A DNA stretch of 64,000 nucleotides from Malurus cyaneus samueli (taxonomy: Eukaryota; Chordata; Aves; Passeriformes; Maluridae), in the NCBI GenBank assembly GCA_009741485.1, contig CM019214.1, forward strand, positions 5,195,965-5,259,964, in the 5' to 3' direction. Below the pieces are notes generated by a model. That model saw only the letters and a list, made by a program, of their open reading frames with translations. It searched no databases and was not told the DNA's origin. The position numbers and the translations under genes were made by a program. Position 1 is the first letter of the stretch. Each line of letters starts with the position of its first letter. Below, one piece after another: positions 17,001 to 29,054 of the stretch.

Positions 17001-20000
17001 TTTTTGTTGTCCATCTAAAGCAGTACATTACATAGGTTGTACAGTGAGATAGGTAATACTGACTGGGTGTACTGTAGTGGCATTAAATAGAAAGCTTGTC
17101 GTTCTGCAGTGACAGAGCCAAAACTTTTTGCAAAAAATTAAAATACATTCCTACTAGTTTAATGAGTCAGGAAGGTGAATGTTTCCTAGTATTTTAGTTG
17201 AATCAAGGTGTCTGTCCTCTTTATCCTGTAACAAGAATTGAGACCTCCAGCCAGAGCTGTTTGCTATTCCTTTGCCTTTCGTGACTTGCAGTGGGGGTGC
17301 AGTGGGCTGTGTGCCACCAGAGAGGCACTGACACCCTGAATCTCAAAGCTGCCCTGTTTCTGTGTAGCTGTGCTGTTCCTTCAGATCTGAAGACTGATGA
17401 ATGGCCTCCTCACATAAGTTCCTTCTGTATAGTTGCCAACAGCAAGCAAGTGATGCATTTCTAAACATGCTGTGGCTCCTTTTAGTATTTGTTTTGGCAT
17501 TGAAGAAGGGGAACTAGATCTTCTGAGTGTGAAGCATCGTGAGTAAACAGTCACTCTAGGAGGGACAGGGGTAGGTGGTTCAGTTACCATCTTTGTTTCT
17601 TCAGACCACTGATTTTCTGTAGGGAGATAGGAAATAACATGAATTCACAAATTCTCAATTGCCTTTGAGAGAACTACTCAGCAAACAGGGTCCACTAGGA
17701 TTTCTGTCACCAGGCAATTAATGCTGCCAGTGATAGATGTGATTAATAATTCATGCACTCTTTACTACTCAGCTCTTTACAGTTGCATAAATCAAGGTTA
17801 CACTGCATCCTTCCTATGTTGCTTTTCTTCACAAATGCCTCAAGGAGTCGCAAGCATTGTAAATGGAATATATGAGGTTTGTTTGTTTTAAATATTCTGT
17901 TACTGAAGAAGGGTTCATTTTCCCAGTGATGAGTAGATGCAGCAGCACTGTTTATCACAGTCAGATGTCAAAGTCTCCCAGCCTGAGCTATGTTACAGGG
18001 AGCTGAGGTTTCCAAGTACTGCCCATGCTTGCTCAGTTCATTCATTTAGAGAGGAGCATGGTTTTGTCTCCCCTTTTTCTTGTGTTCCATTTTATGCTGG
18101 AGGTGTCAGAGGGTGCCTTTCCTCAGGACCTGAGGGCTGTGGGCAGTGCCTTGGGTGCCTGGCTCATGGCAGCCCTTTCCACCACACAGCTTAAAACTGT
18201 TCCAGAGGGAGGAATAACAGCCATTTGTTCTCTTTTAGGATATTCTTACAGCAGGTTTGAAATTCTTCTCCTTTTTTAGTTTTCAGCTTTTTTTCCATTA
18301 TGTTAATACATCTTTTCATTGTTGTTTGCATAAATCCCAGTTACTATGATATTATTGTTCGTGTGCACTCCACATCACTCTTACAGCTCTGAAGCAATGG
18401 TGAATCTCAGTTCTCTGGACTAAGGACTGTGTAGCTGGACTGAAAAGGTGCAGCTGGAAAACTCAGTAATACAGGTGCACTGGGCAAACCCACCTGAATC
18501 TTTCAAAATGGCATTCCTTTGTTACAACAATATGACAATATTTAATAACAAAACTCCCAAATCCAGACATACCTCTAGCTAGAAAATATGCAATATCTTT
18601 TATGTTATTTTTTTTCTGTAGGCTTTCATATAGATTTTAAAATTATTTTTTATCAGACATGAAAGGATATTTATCTGAATTACTCCCTAGTCCTTACTTG
18701 TATTTCAATACCATAAAAACTGGAAGGACTCCTCTATATTGATAGAGGCAATAATTGCAGATTTCTTTGTGTCAAGGTATCTGATTGTGCCGTAAGTATG
18801 ACCAAGTGCATTTGTTTCGTTTCCCATAGGGTGATGTTTTATCTTTTGCTTTACAGCACTTCAAACTTTTGAGTCTTGCTCCTAGAATATCATCTGTATT
18901 GTACACCTGGGAAATTCCTCATGGGGTAGTGATAGCCACTGTCTACAGATCTTGTGAAAAGCAAGCTTAATGATCATTCCTGGATAAACTGTAGTCGACA
19001 GTAACACTGTGTGTAATTCTGTTGTCATGTTCATGACTATTCCCTTTTGTATTTTTATTAATTATTCACGAGTTTGTTCAGCTAGAAGTATCAAAAGACA
19101 TTAATTCTACGGAAGGCATAACTTATAAGGCTGCATTTATACCCAGTATAGATAGCCCTTTTTTCTGCATGATTTTCATAAACATGAAACTCTGTATTTC
19201 ACTAAAACAAAAAAAAAATAATTCGAAAAAACCTCTCTGTAGTTGTCCCACTTCGTATGGGTTTTAGAGAAAGAAATCTTGAATTTTGGAACAGTCTGAA
19301 GTTAAGAACGATCAGCCCTTTGTTTTAATCATGTAAAACTAATGCAGAGGAGGGATTATGTATGTCAGACATCCCTTAGGGATTGTTTTGTGGGGGCTCT
19401 TACAGTCCCAGGTTAGGATGTGTCCATCGTGCAGCTGCTGAGGAGCACAGGGACCTTTGAAGAACAGTCTTGGCTTGTCTTTGTCCTTGGCATTCCTTTC
19501 TCACCCATGTGAAATAACTCGTCCTGCTTTAGTTCATGGTCAGGTCACAACAGTGTGCTTTCAGAAGTGGTTTTTTTTGGGAGGTTTCCGAGGTGCTGTT
19601 AAGCTTCCAGACCAAACTGTCAGAGTGTGTTGTGGTTTGCAGGCAGAACTGGCAAAAGGTGTCTGTTCTCACAACCTCAAATACGAGCGAGTTGGAAAAA
19701 GTAAAATCTGGGTCACTGCTTGTGATGAGTAAGCAGTTACCAGAGCGTCGAGCAGCTTTTCCCCCTCTGGGAAGCTGTAAAAGAACATCATAGCAACAAA
19801 ATCCCAATGCAGTTTGTTAGGCCTCCCTTGCCTATGAAGTTTCTGCTACAAGTTACTATTTTTGTGGTTTTGGACTGTTATCTCTAACAAGGTTTCTGTT
19901 TCTTACCTTCTGTGCTTTCCCTGCTCAGTAGACTTTTTTTTTTTCTCATGTGGAACACTATAGATCATATTAATCTACGGAGTGTTTTACTGGAGTAAAA

Positions 20001-21227
20001 TTGAAGTTTTATGGAACAAAAGAGCAAGCTTTGCAGCTCCATAAAGTTACAGTAGACAGCAGCACTCTAGGCAGGACAATGAAGATGGAAATTATAGCCC
20101 CAAAAGTGGGTGCAGTTTAGTTTAACAGACTGGATCACTACTTTGTCTTCTTCTCATCTTAAGCTGATAATTTTAGCCCTAGGCTGGAAATGTTTTTGCA
20201 GCTAGGAGGAGAGTGATATGACCTGACTGACAGCAGCTGAATTCTGTGTTTTGCTCTGACTTTTTGTGTGGCTGCCTCTCTCAGGTTTCTTACCTGTAAA
20301 ACAGACAGGCTGGCCAGGTGGCACTCATTTTGATTTCATGTTTGTGAGGTGCTTTGAGCACTCAGAGTCCTCCTTTAGCACTAAAGGCTCCTCAGATGTG
20401 GCCATGTGTGGAAGGGAACTGGCTGTCCTGCTGGGAAGGGTAAAGCTCAGGAAGCTGAGGGTGGGCTGAGCTCAGGACAGACCATTCCTGTCCTTCAGGA
20501 GGGCTGAGCTCAGGACAGATCATTCCTGTGATTCAGGAGGGCTGAGCTCAGGACAGACCATTCCTGTGCTTCAGGAGGGCTGAGCTCAGGACAGACCATT
20601 CCTGTGCTTCAGGAGGGCTGAGCTCAGGACAGACCATTCCTGTGATTCAGGATGGGACAGACCATTCCTGTGCTTCAGGATGGCTGAGCTCAGGACAGAT
20701 CATTCCTGTGATTCAGGAGGGCTGAGCTCAGGACAGACCATTCCTGTGATTCAGGAGGGCTGAGCTCAGGACAGACCATTCCTGTCCTTCAGGAGGGCTG
20801 AGCTCAGGACAGACCATTCCTGTCCTTCAGGAGGGCTGAGCTCAGGACAGACCATTCCTGGGCTTCAGGAGGGCTGAGCTCAGGACAGACCATTCCTGTG
20901 ATTCAGGATGGCTGAGCCCAGGACAGACCATTCCTGGGCTTCAGGAGAGTGTCTGGAGCCTCCTGCATCGGGTGCCCTGAGAGGGAGTCAGCGGGGAGTT
21001 CTGGTGATGGCAAGAGCCTTTAGGCAGCTTGAACCACAAGTCCATCTAATACCAGATCCATGTGGATCTGCAAGGAGTAAACCCATTGGGTTTGTGGATT
21101 CAGCAGCAGGAAATGGGTGCAGGTGAGCCCAGGGCAGTGAGACACATCACACCACAAGAGAAGAGGTGCCTTGTCACTGCCCCTGCAGGGGCCATAAAGC
21201 TTTTTCCCCCTTGTCACTTGTCACCAG
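14071..21227 (+). other. DMD: DMD intron 74
   Basis: This 7157-bp intron has a GTGGGT donor and a TCACCAG acceptor. It is AT-rich with an A18 run near 14371. Its last kilobase contains a minisatellite (20463-20945) that ends 283 bp before exon 75. I see no coding exon or interspersed element in the remainder. Confidence 0.88.
20463..20945 (+). repeat. 38-bp minisatellite in intron 74
   Basis: About twelve tandem copies of a 38-bp unit occur. The unit starts GGGCTGAGCTCAGGACAGAC and continues CATTCCTGTCCTTCAGGA. Copies differ mainly at the CCTT/GCTT/ATTC position. One copy near 20655 lacks the first third of the unit and the terminal copies are degenerate. The pattern of shared variants suggests recent expansion by unequal exchange. 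Each unit also carries a GAGCTC palindrome and a CTTCAGG-like sequence resembling a weak splice acceptor. Confidence 0.95.
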
Positions 21228-21471
21228 GAACCTGCAGGCCGAGTACGACCGTCTGAAGCAGCAGCACGACCACAAGGGTCTGTCTCCACTGCCGTCCCCT
21301 CCCGAGATGATGCCGGTGTCCCCGCAGAGCCCCCGCGACGCCGAGCTCATTGCAGAGGCCAAGCTGCTTCGCCAGCACAAGGGCCGCCTGGAAGCCAGGA
21401 TGCAGATTCTGGAGGATCACAACAAACAGCTGGAATCACAGCTGCACAGGCTGAGGCAGCTGCTGGAGCAG
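21228..21471 (+). CDS. DMD: Dystrophin exon 75 (paired coiled coils)
   Basis: This 244-bp exon supplies the third base of an Arg codon, then [20 protein letters not shown], a proline/serine linker containing [16 protein letters not shown], and the second helix ([20 protein letters not shown] through [10 protein letters not shown]). Heptad-spaced leucines are evident. These helices form the conserved coiled coil through which dystrophin binds alpha-dystrobrevin. The exon is distinctly GC-richer than the introns. It ends in phase 0 at a GTGAGT donor. Changes from remembered human sequence are conservative (HE to HD, MMPTS to MMPVS). Confidence 0.97.
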
Positions 21472-21819
21472 GTGAGTCCTCAGGCATTTCTTAAGGCTCT
21501 CTGAAGGGTTATTTTCCAAACAGGGTGTGAAGCGTTATCGGTAGCAAGAACATACCAAGAAACCAAATCTGTGGAGGCGAGTCAGAGGAAAGGACTGAGT
21601 TGTTCTACAGGCTGCAAGTGAGAATGTGAAATCTAATTTCAGTGATTTTATTTAGTCTTTTCCCTTGTTTTATTCAGAATTAAAATGCATTGGTTGCATG
21701 GATGAATTTACTTAAAAACAGATTGAAAATTGTGTGTGTTCATTGAACAAATGAAAATTACAGAGATATAAAGTGGTGAACTGTTAATAGCAATGTCTTA
21801 CTTTCCTCTTGAATTTCAG
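21472..21819 (+). other. DMD: DMD intron 75
   Basis: This 348-bp intron is the shortest in the window, with a GTGAGT donor and a TTTCAG acceptor. I see nothing beyond ordinary splice signals. Confidence 0.93.
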
Positions 21820-21943
21820 CCACAGGCAGATGCCAAGGTGAATGGTACAACACTGTCATCTCCTTCTACCTCTTTGCAGAGGTCAGGCAGCAGTCAGCCA
21901 ATGCTTCTCCGTGTAGTTGGCAGCCAGACTTCAGAAACCATGG
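21820..21943 (+). CDS. DMD: Dystrophin exon 76 (C-terminal tail)
   Basis: This 124-bp exon encodes PQADAKVNGTTLSSPSTSLQ, then RSGSSQPMLLRVVGSQTSET and MG. This is the serine/threonine-rich tail that follows the coiled coils and is a phosphorylation-rich region in mammals. It starts in phase 0 and ends in phase 1 at a GTAAGA donor. Differences from remembered human sequence (AE to AD, TV to TL, RSD to RSG, SDSM to SETM) are more numerous than in exons 70-75, consistent with a less constrained, unstructured tail. Confidence 0.96.
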
Positions 21944-24688
21944 GTAAGATAACAAAACTCAGATTGTCACAAAAAAATAATTACATCCCATTTGCCAGGA
22001 AAAGAATCCTTAAAGACAGAAAACACTTTTCTGTTTAGTTCAAATGAAATGAAGTCGACATTTGCAATGGTCTTCAATGTTGTCTGGCTGGGTACACTTT
22101 GCATCTTCATTATGATTCAGGCTTTGCTTTTGATCGTGATGCACTCAGTAGCTTGGATATTTTGATATTAAACACAAAGCTCAGCCAGGGCTGGACTTCT
22201 GAAAACAAATGCCACTGAAAAGCTAACTATTCTATTCAAACTGACTTTCATTTATTAAGCGTGACATGACTGATTTAAATGTACATAGTATTAATTATGG
22301 CTAAGAGATTAAATGTATGATTAGTCATCCCCATGTTAAATGATGTGATCTTATTTTTAATATGTTGTGGCTCAGTCACTGGGGGGGGGGATGGAGCTGT
22401 CACTCAGGCATGCTCATCTTTTGGCTTTTCTAAGTATCAGATCAGATGTGATAATGAACATCATAAGAGTTGTGGAGTAAGGTTAAGTAATAATATTCTG
22501 CAGCTGGAGGCTGGAATTATTATTTTGGTGCTTTTAGTAACTGCCCTGTGGCACTTTCCTCATTTCCTGTCTGTTATATAATTAGTAAGTATTTATTACC
22601 AAGTTACAAGGATTTTCTGCTAGTAAAAAAGCAATCAATCTTTGCAGCATCTTTAAGCAAATGCACTTATATTACTTCAACAAGATAATGTTTCAAGTCT
22701 GATGATAAAATTCAACTTCATACACAGAAATTTATTTTATGTATATTACTGAGAAGTATAAGTGAGAGCTTTTCACTGCTGTTCGTGAAAGTGTCGATAA
22801 CAGTGAGGAATTGAATGGGAGGGGACTTTCTGCTGTGTCTGAAGTGCTGATGTGGTGGGAAATGCAGCTTTTTGGGGGGCTTTTTCTTCCATTCCAAGTT
22901 TAAGCCACAGTGTCAGCCTCTGACAGTATCAAACAAGATGGGTTCTGTATGCTCTGAATAAAAAATGTGAAATAAATTGTACTTTAAGTTGAAATCCCTG
23001 GGGGTAAGAGTAGAATCACAGGTCATAGGAATTAATGGAAAAAGTAAAAATGGACCTTTCAGTAGTCATATTACCACTGGGAAAATATTTTGTTACGTAT
23101 GCCATACACAGAGTAGATATAATATATTAGTGTGTAATTTGCATCAGTTTTCTGAAGAAATTTCCTGAATTTCATGACCTAAAATACGTTAATTAAAACA
23201 CACAAGATAACAGAGGAGGACTGCATTTCCCAGCCATCTTGTTAGAAGTCTGGTAGTTTCATATTTCATCCTTTAGTGGGATAAAATACAACAATATACT
23301 ATTTTTCATTTGACTCAACAAAAAATTATTCCCATTTATCTCGTAAGACTAAAATTAATTGATTAATGTGCTAGAGTCATGTAGACTGCTAAAACTTTTT
23401 AAAGCAAATATTTAGACATTACTTGATTTTATTTGATTGGTTCAATTGAGCCAATATGTGGGAGGACAACGAGATGCTGAGTTATCAGTAGGATCATACT
23501 GAGACTCAGCAAAGCCACACTGTTGGCAGCAGGGAGTGGAGCTTATAAAAAGAATTACTAACCAAGCTAACAAACCGCAACTAATTCAGTTTGTCAAGTC
23601 TCCTTTCACACCAGAAAGCTTTGCTTGCTAGGCTGAGAGTTTTCTCAAGCCCAGCTTAAAATACTCTTGAATTGTGAAGGGTGCTGTGAATAATGCTCCC
23701 GTGCAGCAACCATGTGCCCAGGAATGAGTGAGCTGTAATTTTTGAAAAAATTACTGAGGTTCTCTACATGTCTCAGGCAATGTAGTGGTAGCTTTTATGT
23801 TTTTCTCTTTAAAATTAGACCCTAGTTGTTTTTTTATTTTGAGTATAGACCCACTGCACTTCTGTCTCTCTGCTTTCCCGAGGAGAAATTGCTGTGAAAG
23901 CTTTTCCACCAGCAGTGTTTTGGTAACAGCAGTGACCCACTCAAACCCTAATTTACAAATTGCAGAACTCATTTCTTGTTAACCTGAAGTACACCTTCAG
24001 GCAAGTGGAAAGGTTCTGCTTTTCTTCTCTGAGAGTCCCAAAGGGAAAAATCCTTATCCTTGGCCTTTCTCCCCGAGCAGTGTAGCAGCAGAGGAGGTTC
24101 TCTGAGGCAGGTGAGGCAGGAGGCTGTTGCTGAACTTTAATTTAATTTGTTCAGGCACCACCATAATATTTGAGTCTTGCTCAGCTCTCCAAACCTTTTG
24201 TAGAAACACAGATGGGGAAGGGTCTTTTAGGTAAAGAGAGGAGATTGAGATCTGATGGTATCTTTACTTTTGTTGAGTTATTTGGCTGATGTCTTATTAT
24301 TTTGTCATTTAGAAGAAAATGCTCAGAAAAAATCATCCAAACAAGGAAAAATATAAAAATTATGCATTTTAAATTAACAATGCAGCATTTTTGAGGGTCA
24401 ACACAGTTTGGCTTGTATCAGCACTTACAGGGATATTTGGAAATTGGTACCTGTCTTCAGTTCTTGACCAGGACAGCAGAGCCACTGCCTTCTTATTCTG
24501 ATCTTTAGCACCAGGAGGATTTCTTCAGGCTGATAAAACCCTCAACCTGGGGAGAAACAGTGAGATCTCACTCTGAGTTTTCACCTTTACGTGCAGGAAA
24601 GGCTGCAAGGACATTGCTTTTGCTGAGACCCCTCTGTCAGTGCAATGCCTGATGTGAAAGTAACTCATGGTGTGAGTTGATTTGTGTG

Positions 24689-24850
24689 AGCCCAGCACCA
24701 CTGGAAAGCTGAACAAACTGCAAGCAGCCTCAGCAACTATTTTTAGACCATTAATAGAATAAAAGAAGCTGATACAAAGACCGTCATTTATATGAATTAA
24801 GTGCTTCTTGCAGACACTATCCCACTTCTTGTGCTGGAGTGGGAGAAATC
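24689..24850. repeat. Diverged direct repeat, copy A (intron 76)
   Basis: This copy aligns along its whole length with 25498-25660 in the same orientation. Shared landmarks in order are CCCAGCAC, GAAAGCTG, ATTAATAGAATAA followed by an AGA..GCTGA motif, GTCATTTAT, GCAGACA, and ACTTCTT near the end. By eye the identity is roughly two thirds. It may be an old local duplication or two copies of an unnamed dispersed repeat. Confidence 0.75.
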
Positions 24851-25497
24851 ACTCTTGGTCAGAAATAACTCTTGTTAAACTCCTGGCTCAAATATAGTCA
24901 GCCCTGAAGCGCTCCTTTTTTGAGGTTTTTCACTAGCCTGGAATGTTTAAAGAATGTAAATATTAGCAGAAAATCAGACAGTTTCCTACTCAAGTTGAGT
25001 AGGGCAAGACATGTTACAATAAAGGGTCATTGAGTCATTTTCAAAATAAATATATAGCTGAGTTATTACGGCAGGCAAAATTGCTTTTGTTAATAGAGAT
25101 AAAGAAGTCTAGTAAAAAAGGAGAATCTCACTCCAAATAAATGCTTCAGGTGTATTTTTTTTCCAGATGCTTTATTCATATTGGAGGCTAGGATCTGCAT
25201 TAAAAACAACATATGGATTTTAGTAAAATGAAACTATGAGCGAAAAAAATCCAGTAAAAAATAAAATGTATTGAATTTCCCATTAAGCTGCTGCCCTGTA
25301 ATCAGGTTATGGAAATTATTCAGTGCGAGAAATGTATTTCGCTTTATTAAACTGCTGCTAAACCCTTTTACAGTACAATTGAGTGTTCTTGGAGCACCAA
25401 TCTGATGCAATTAAACTGTCAGAAATATTAATACTGATGCAGATGAGAATCTGGGTTTCTACTGATTTGCACAGCTAGGCAAAGCCGTGCCAACATG

Positions 25498-25660
25498 AAC
25501 CCAGCACTATTAGAAAGCTGCTCAACAGCAGCACTCACAACAGCAATTTCTTTTTCCATTAATAGAATAAGAGAGGCTGAAGCGACGGAGTGTCATTTAT
25601 GGAACTGGATGTTCCTAGCAGACATTTTACCCTACTTCTTCAACCAGAGTGGATAATTTC
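25498..25660. repeat. Diverged direct repeat, copy B (intron 76)
   Basis: This is the partner of the copy at 24689-24850 and lies about 240 bp before exon 77. The most similar core is the CATTAATAGAATAA block, followed by the GTCATTTAT and AGCAGACA blocks. The similarity stops at both ends, which sets the unit at about 160 bp. Confidence 0.75.
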
Positions 25661-25897
25661 TTAAATCCCTTTTTACAAATTAAAATAATATTAATTGCCT
25701 CAAATTCGTAGTTTAATTGCACTTATATCCTTACAAAGAAAGAGAGTAGTAACAATCAACAAAATTCACCTTTGGGTGAATTTTTATTGTATACTAAGAA
25801 GAAAACGTGTCTAAATGAACAGCCATAGCTTTGAGGAGGACTGGGCAGTGTGAACTGTTAGCACAGGCTCATGCAGCGGTGTGGATTTGCTTTGCAG

Positions 25898-25990
25898 GCG
25901 AGGATGAGCTGCTCAGCCCTCCCCAGGACACAAGCACAGGTTTGGAGGAAGTGATGGAGCAGCTGAACAACTCCTTCCCCAGCTCCAGAG
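25898..25990 (+). CDS. DMD: Dystrophin exon 77
   Basis: This 93-bp exon encodes GEDELLSPPQDTSTGLEEVM, EQLNNSFPSSR and the first base of the next Gly codon. It has a TTGCAG acceptor and a GTGAGC donor. It starts and ends in phase 1, so it can join exon 78 (canonical) or exon 79 directly (alternative frame). Human reads GEEDLL here by memory. If intron 77 were retained, the frame would run 19 further codons after the Gly to a TGA at 26050. Confidence 0.96.
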
Positions 25991-28644
25991 GTGAGCGCTG
26001 CTGCCTGTGGCAGAGGAGAGGGAAGAAGATAAAAGTGCTTTCTGTTCCTTGATGTTTTCAGGGGGTTGTGTTTTGGTATCAGGTTTTTGGTTTTTTTTTT
26101 TTTTTTTGCTGCTCTTTGTTTTCATTTTAACAATAGCTGTAGAGAAACCTGTCTGGTTTGGAGTGGAGAAGCAGCCTGTTCCTCCTTACTTTAAGCTACC
26201 ACCACAGGTAGCCCTTGCTAGATATGTGGATGAAACATCTTTGTGAGACTCTTTCTTCCCCAGGCATTTTCTTTGCTTCTCTTTTGCCATGTTCCTTTTC
26301 TCACAGTTTTCCTCCTTTTTATTTGATCCCCTTGATGGTTTATTTTTTAATACATGCCTTAGCACATTTTTTTCCTGCCCTTATCCCTCTCCAAGAATGT
26401 GTTTTGAAATAATATTAAAGTTCTAAGTCGAAGTTCTCAGCCATGTAGCCCTCAGGTCCAGAGGGCTGGAGGAAAAATGAGTGGGGTTCTTGTTTGTGCA
26501 GCGTAGGCTGCACTTGTTCATACAACCACGGCATTTCTTTCAGTGTTTCCATTTAGTCATTCCTGTTGTTTGCTAAAAATAAGCATTTGTATTACTGGGA
26601 TTTACTTGTTCAGCCTTTTTTCATTTAAGAAATTCTTTTCTGAGTTCAGAAGAAAATACTCTGCTGCCAAGAAAAATGGCTTGGATTCCCTAGCAGGAGA
26701 TGGAAAGTTTGGGATATTGGCTGTTGCTGTGAAAGGAGGCTCAGACATGAACCTCTTGGCAGGAGAAAGTCTTGGTACTGCCAGCCTGATAAATGGATTT
26801 CAGGGGGCATAAACTTCCTGCAGGGCCCTCACACATCACCCAGGGGTTCTTCTTCAGGAGGTAAATGCATTAAACATTGTACTAATCTTCCAGTGGAGTT
26901 CAGTTTTCTCCATCCTTTGGTTTCAATGCAAGTTCAGCTCTCACCAGGCATCATCTGTGAGCAGTGGGAAAAAAAACTCAATATAAACTGTAAAAGATCT
27001 CTCTCTTTCTAGATCAAAAGATGGAATCATTTAGAAATCCATTGAATAAAGTCTAATACAATGAATTGTTAACTGCACTCAGCTCCACCTCAACATTATG
27101 TCAAAAAGTCGTATGTCCAGCCTTCATTTTGCCTAGATAATTATTAATAGAGATGACAGATGAAAAATCTAATATTGCTATTTAGATAAATTTTTACTTG
27201 TTTTTAAAGTTGCTGTGTGCACGAAGTAACAACAGACAGTGTTTTGTCAGTGACCATCATTTGTGTAAATATGTTGTACATAGATCTTGCATAGTCAAGT
27301 GTGTCTAGATGTAGATGTCCCATGTGTAAATGGGATAATATTGTAAATGCATTGTAAATACTCACTAAATGTGTTATCTAATTTCTGTTCATAGCTGATG
27401 ACACTGGCCAGTGTTTGTATTTAAAAACAAGCTTAGTTTTCAGTGAAACAAGAGCAATTTATGAAACAAAATTTAATGACATTTGAAATAAAGTGGTTTG
27501 TTTCCTGTGTAGAATGAGTAGGTAGAGGTCAGTCTGTTATACATAACCTTCTGTTCATTGAGAATAGAAAAGGGATTTTTATCTTATTAGTAAAAAACAC
27601 AAAGCTTTATGAAACAAACAGAGAATAGAAAATTTAATAGGGAAAAAAGTGACATTTATAAGGTCAGATAATATTTTAATTTTGTAAATTAAGCTGTAGC
27701 TTCAGATTTCATTCTCATGATGCAAAATGTGGTCATTTAGCTAGAGAGAAAGAATGTATTCCCTTATTTTGTTTCTCCATTCAGTGACTGTGTTGAAAAT
27801 GTAGCAGATGATCATTGTTTTGGGAATTGTACCAGGTTTTGGCTAAAGAGATTAGGACCTCAATTAGGTTTCTTTGTTCTTCATATATCTTTTGATGCAT
27901 TTGCACGAATGCCAGGTTAGTGTAATTCCTTTTGGCTGAGGTGTAGGAATGGTCAGGCTGTCTGTAAGGAATAGTTTGTCCTACAGCCAGTGCAAATGGA
28001 TTTCCTTTCATTGGTTGATAAAGGCTACTGAGAGCTCACTTAAACTTCTGTTACTGAAGTTTTCTTCTATTCCCAGTTTATCAGTTCAGTTATTTTCAAC
28101 TGATCCCTGTGTACACAAAGCTTACATCGAACATCTGGTGTGCTGCACCCACATGGAGATTTTAAGTGTGACATGAGAGATGCTGTGGTCAGTCAGATCT
28201 GATTTAAAATTTTCAAGACTGCAGGCAGAAGAAAAGGAAGCAGAGTCGATTGGTCTCAACACACCAGCAAACCAGGAACCTTTTTGCTGTTGAGAGGTGC
28301 AAATCCATATCTCAGATTTCTGTAATCTATAACAGAGGATCAAATTGCAGTTGCAGAAGAATGAAAGCAGTTTGTCAGAATGGCCTGAGAAGAGGGCAGA
28401 GTGTAAGGACTCAGGCGTGGTGCAAGTGAAATTTTGTTCCTTTCCATTACCTGAGATTCATTGCATTGAATCTCAAGTTACAGATGTGAATATTTATCTC
28501 AAGTAAGTGTTTGGGAAACAAGAATAAAGTAAACAAGCAATAGCACAGATCTGTATGCAATACATTTTCTTACATTGATTCTTATTAAGTAGAATTTTAA
28601 AATTGTCAGATACCAGAAATGCAGTCAACCCAGTCTGCCATTCA

Positions 28645-29054
28645 GAAACAGGTTTTGATTCAGGAGCTGAGGGAGCTGGGGTTGTTTAACCTAGAGAAGA
28701 GGAGGTTTAGTGGAGACTTTATCACTCTACAGGAACCTGAAAGGAGGTTGAAGCAAGGTGGGGTTTGGTCTGTTCTCACAAGTACCAAGAATAGGACAGC
28801 GTGAAATGGCTTAAATAGTGAAATGGCAGAGGGGTTTAGACTGGTTATTAGGGAAAATTTCTTCAGGAAAAGGCTTGTCAAGCTTTGGAACAGGCTGCCT
28901 AGGGAAGTGTTTGAGTCAACAACCATGGAGGTATTTGAAAGTCATGCAGATATGGCACCTGGGGACTTGATTTGATGGGGGGCTTGGCAATGCTGGGTTA
29001 AGAGCTGGACTCAATTATCTTGAAAGTCCATTCCAATCTTAAAGATTCTATGAA
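28645..29054 (+). mobile_element. CR1 LINE 3' fragment, sense orientation (older copy)
   Basis: Recognisable CR1 3' landmarks occur in order: AACCTAGAGAAGAGGAGG, a CCTGAAAGGAGGTTG motif, GGGAAAATTTCTTCA, TTTGGAACAGGCTGCCTAGG, GAGGTATTTGAAAG, GCTGGGTTAAGAGCTGGACT, and a terminal ATTCTATGAA. It differs from the copy in intron 72 in its 3' tail, so it probably belongs to another CR1 subfamily. It is 5'-truncated and has no intact frame. Confidence 0.9.

Larger units (their letters stand above)
21944..25897 (+). other. DMD: DMD intron 76
   Basis: This 3954-bp intron has a GTAAGA donor and a TTTGCAG acceptor. It contains a G10 run near 22381 and two copies of a diverged ~160-bp direct repeat (24689-24850 and 25498-25660). 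No coding signal is recognised. Confidence 0.9.
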
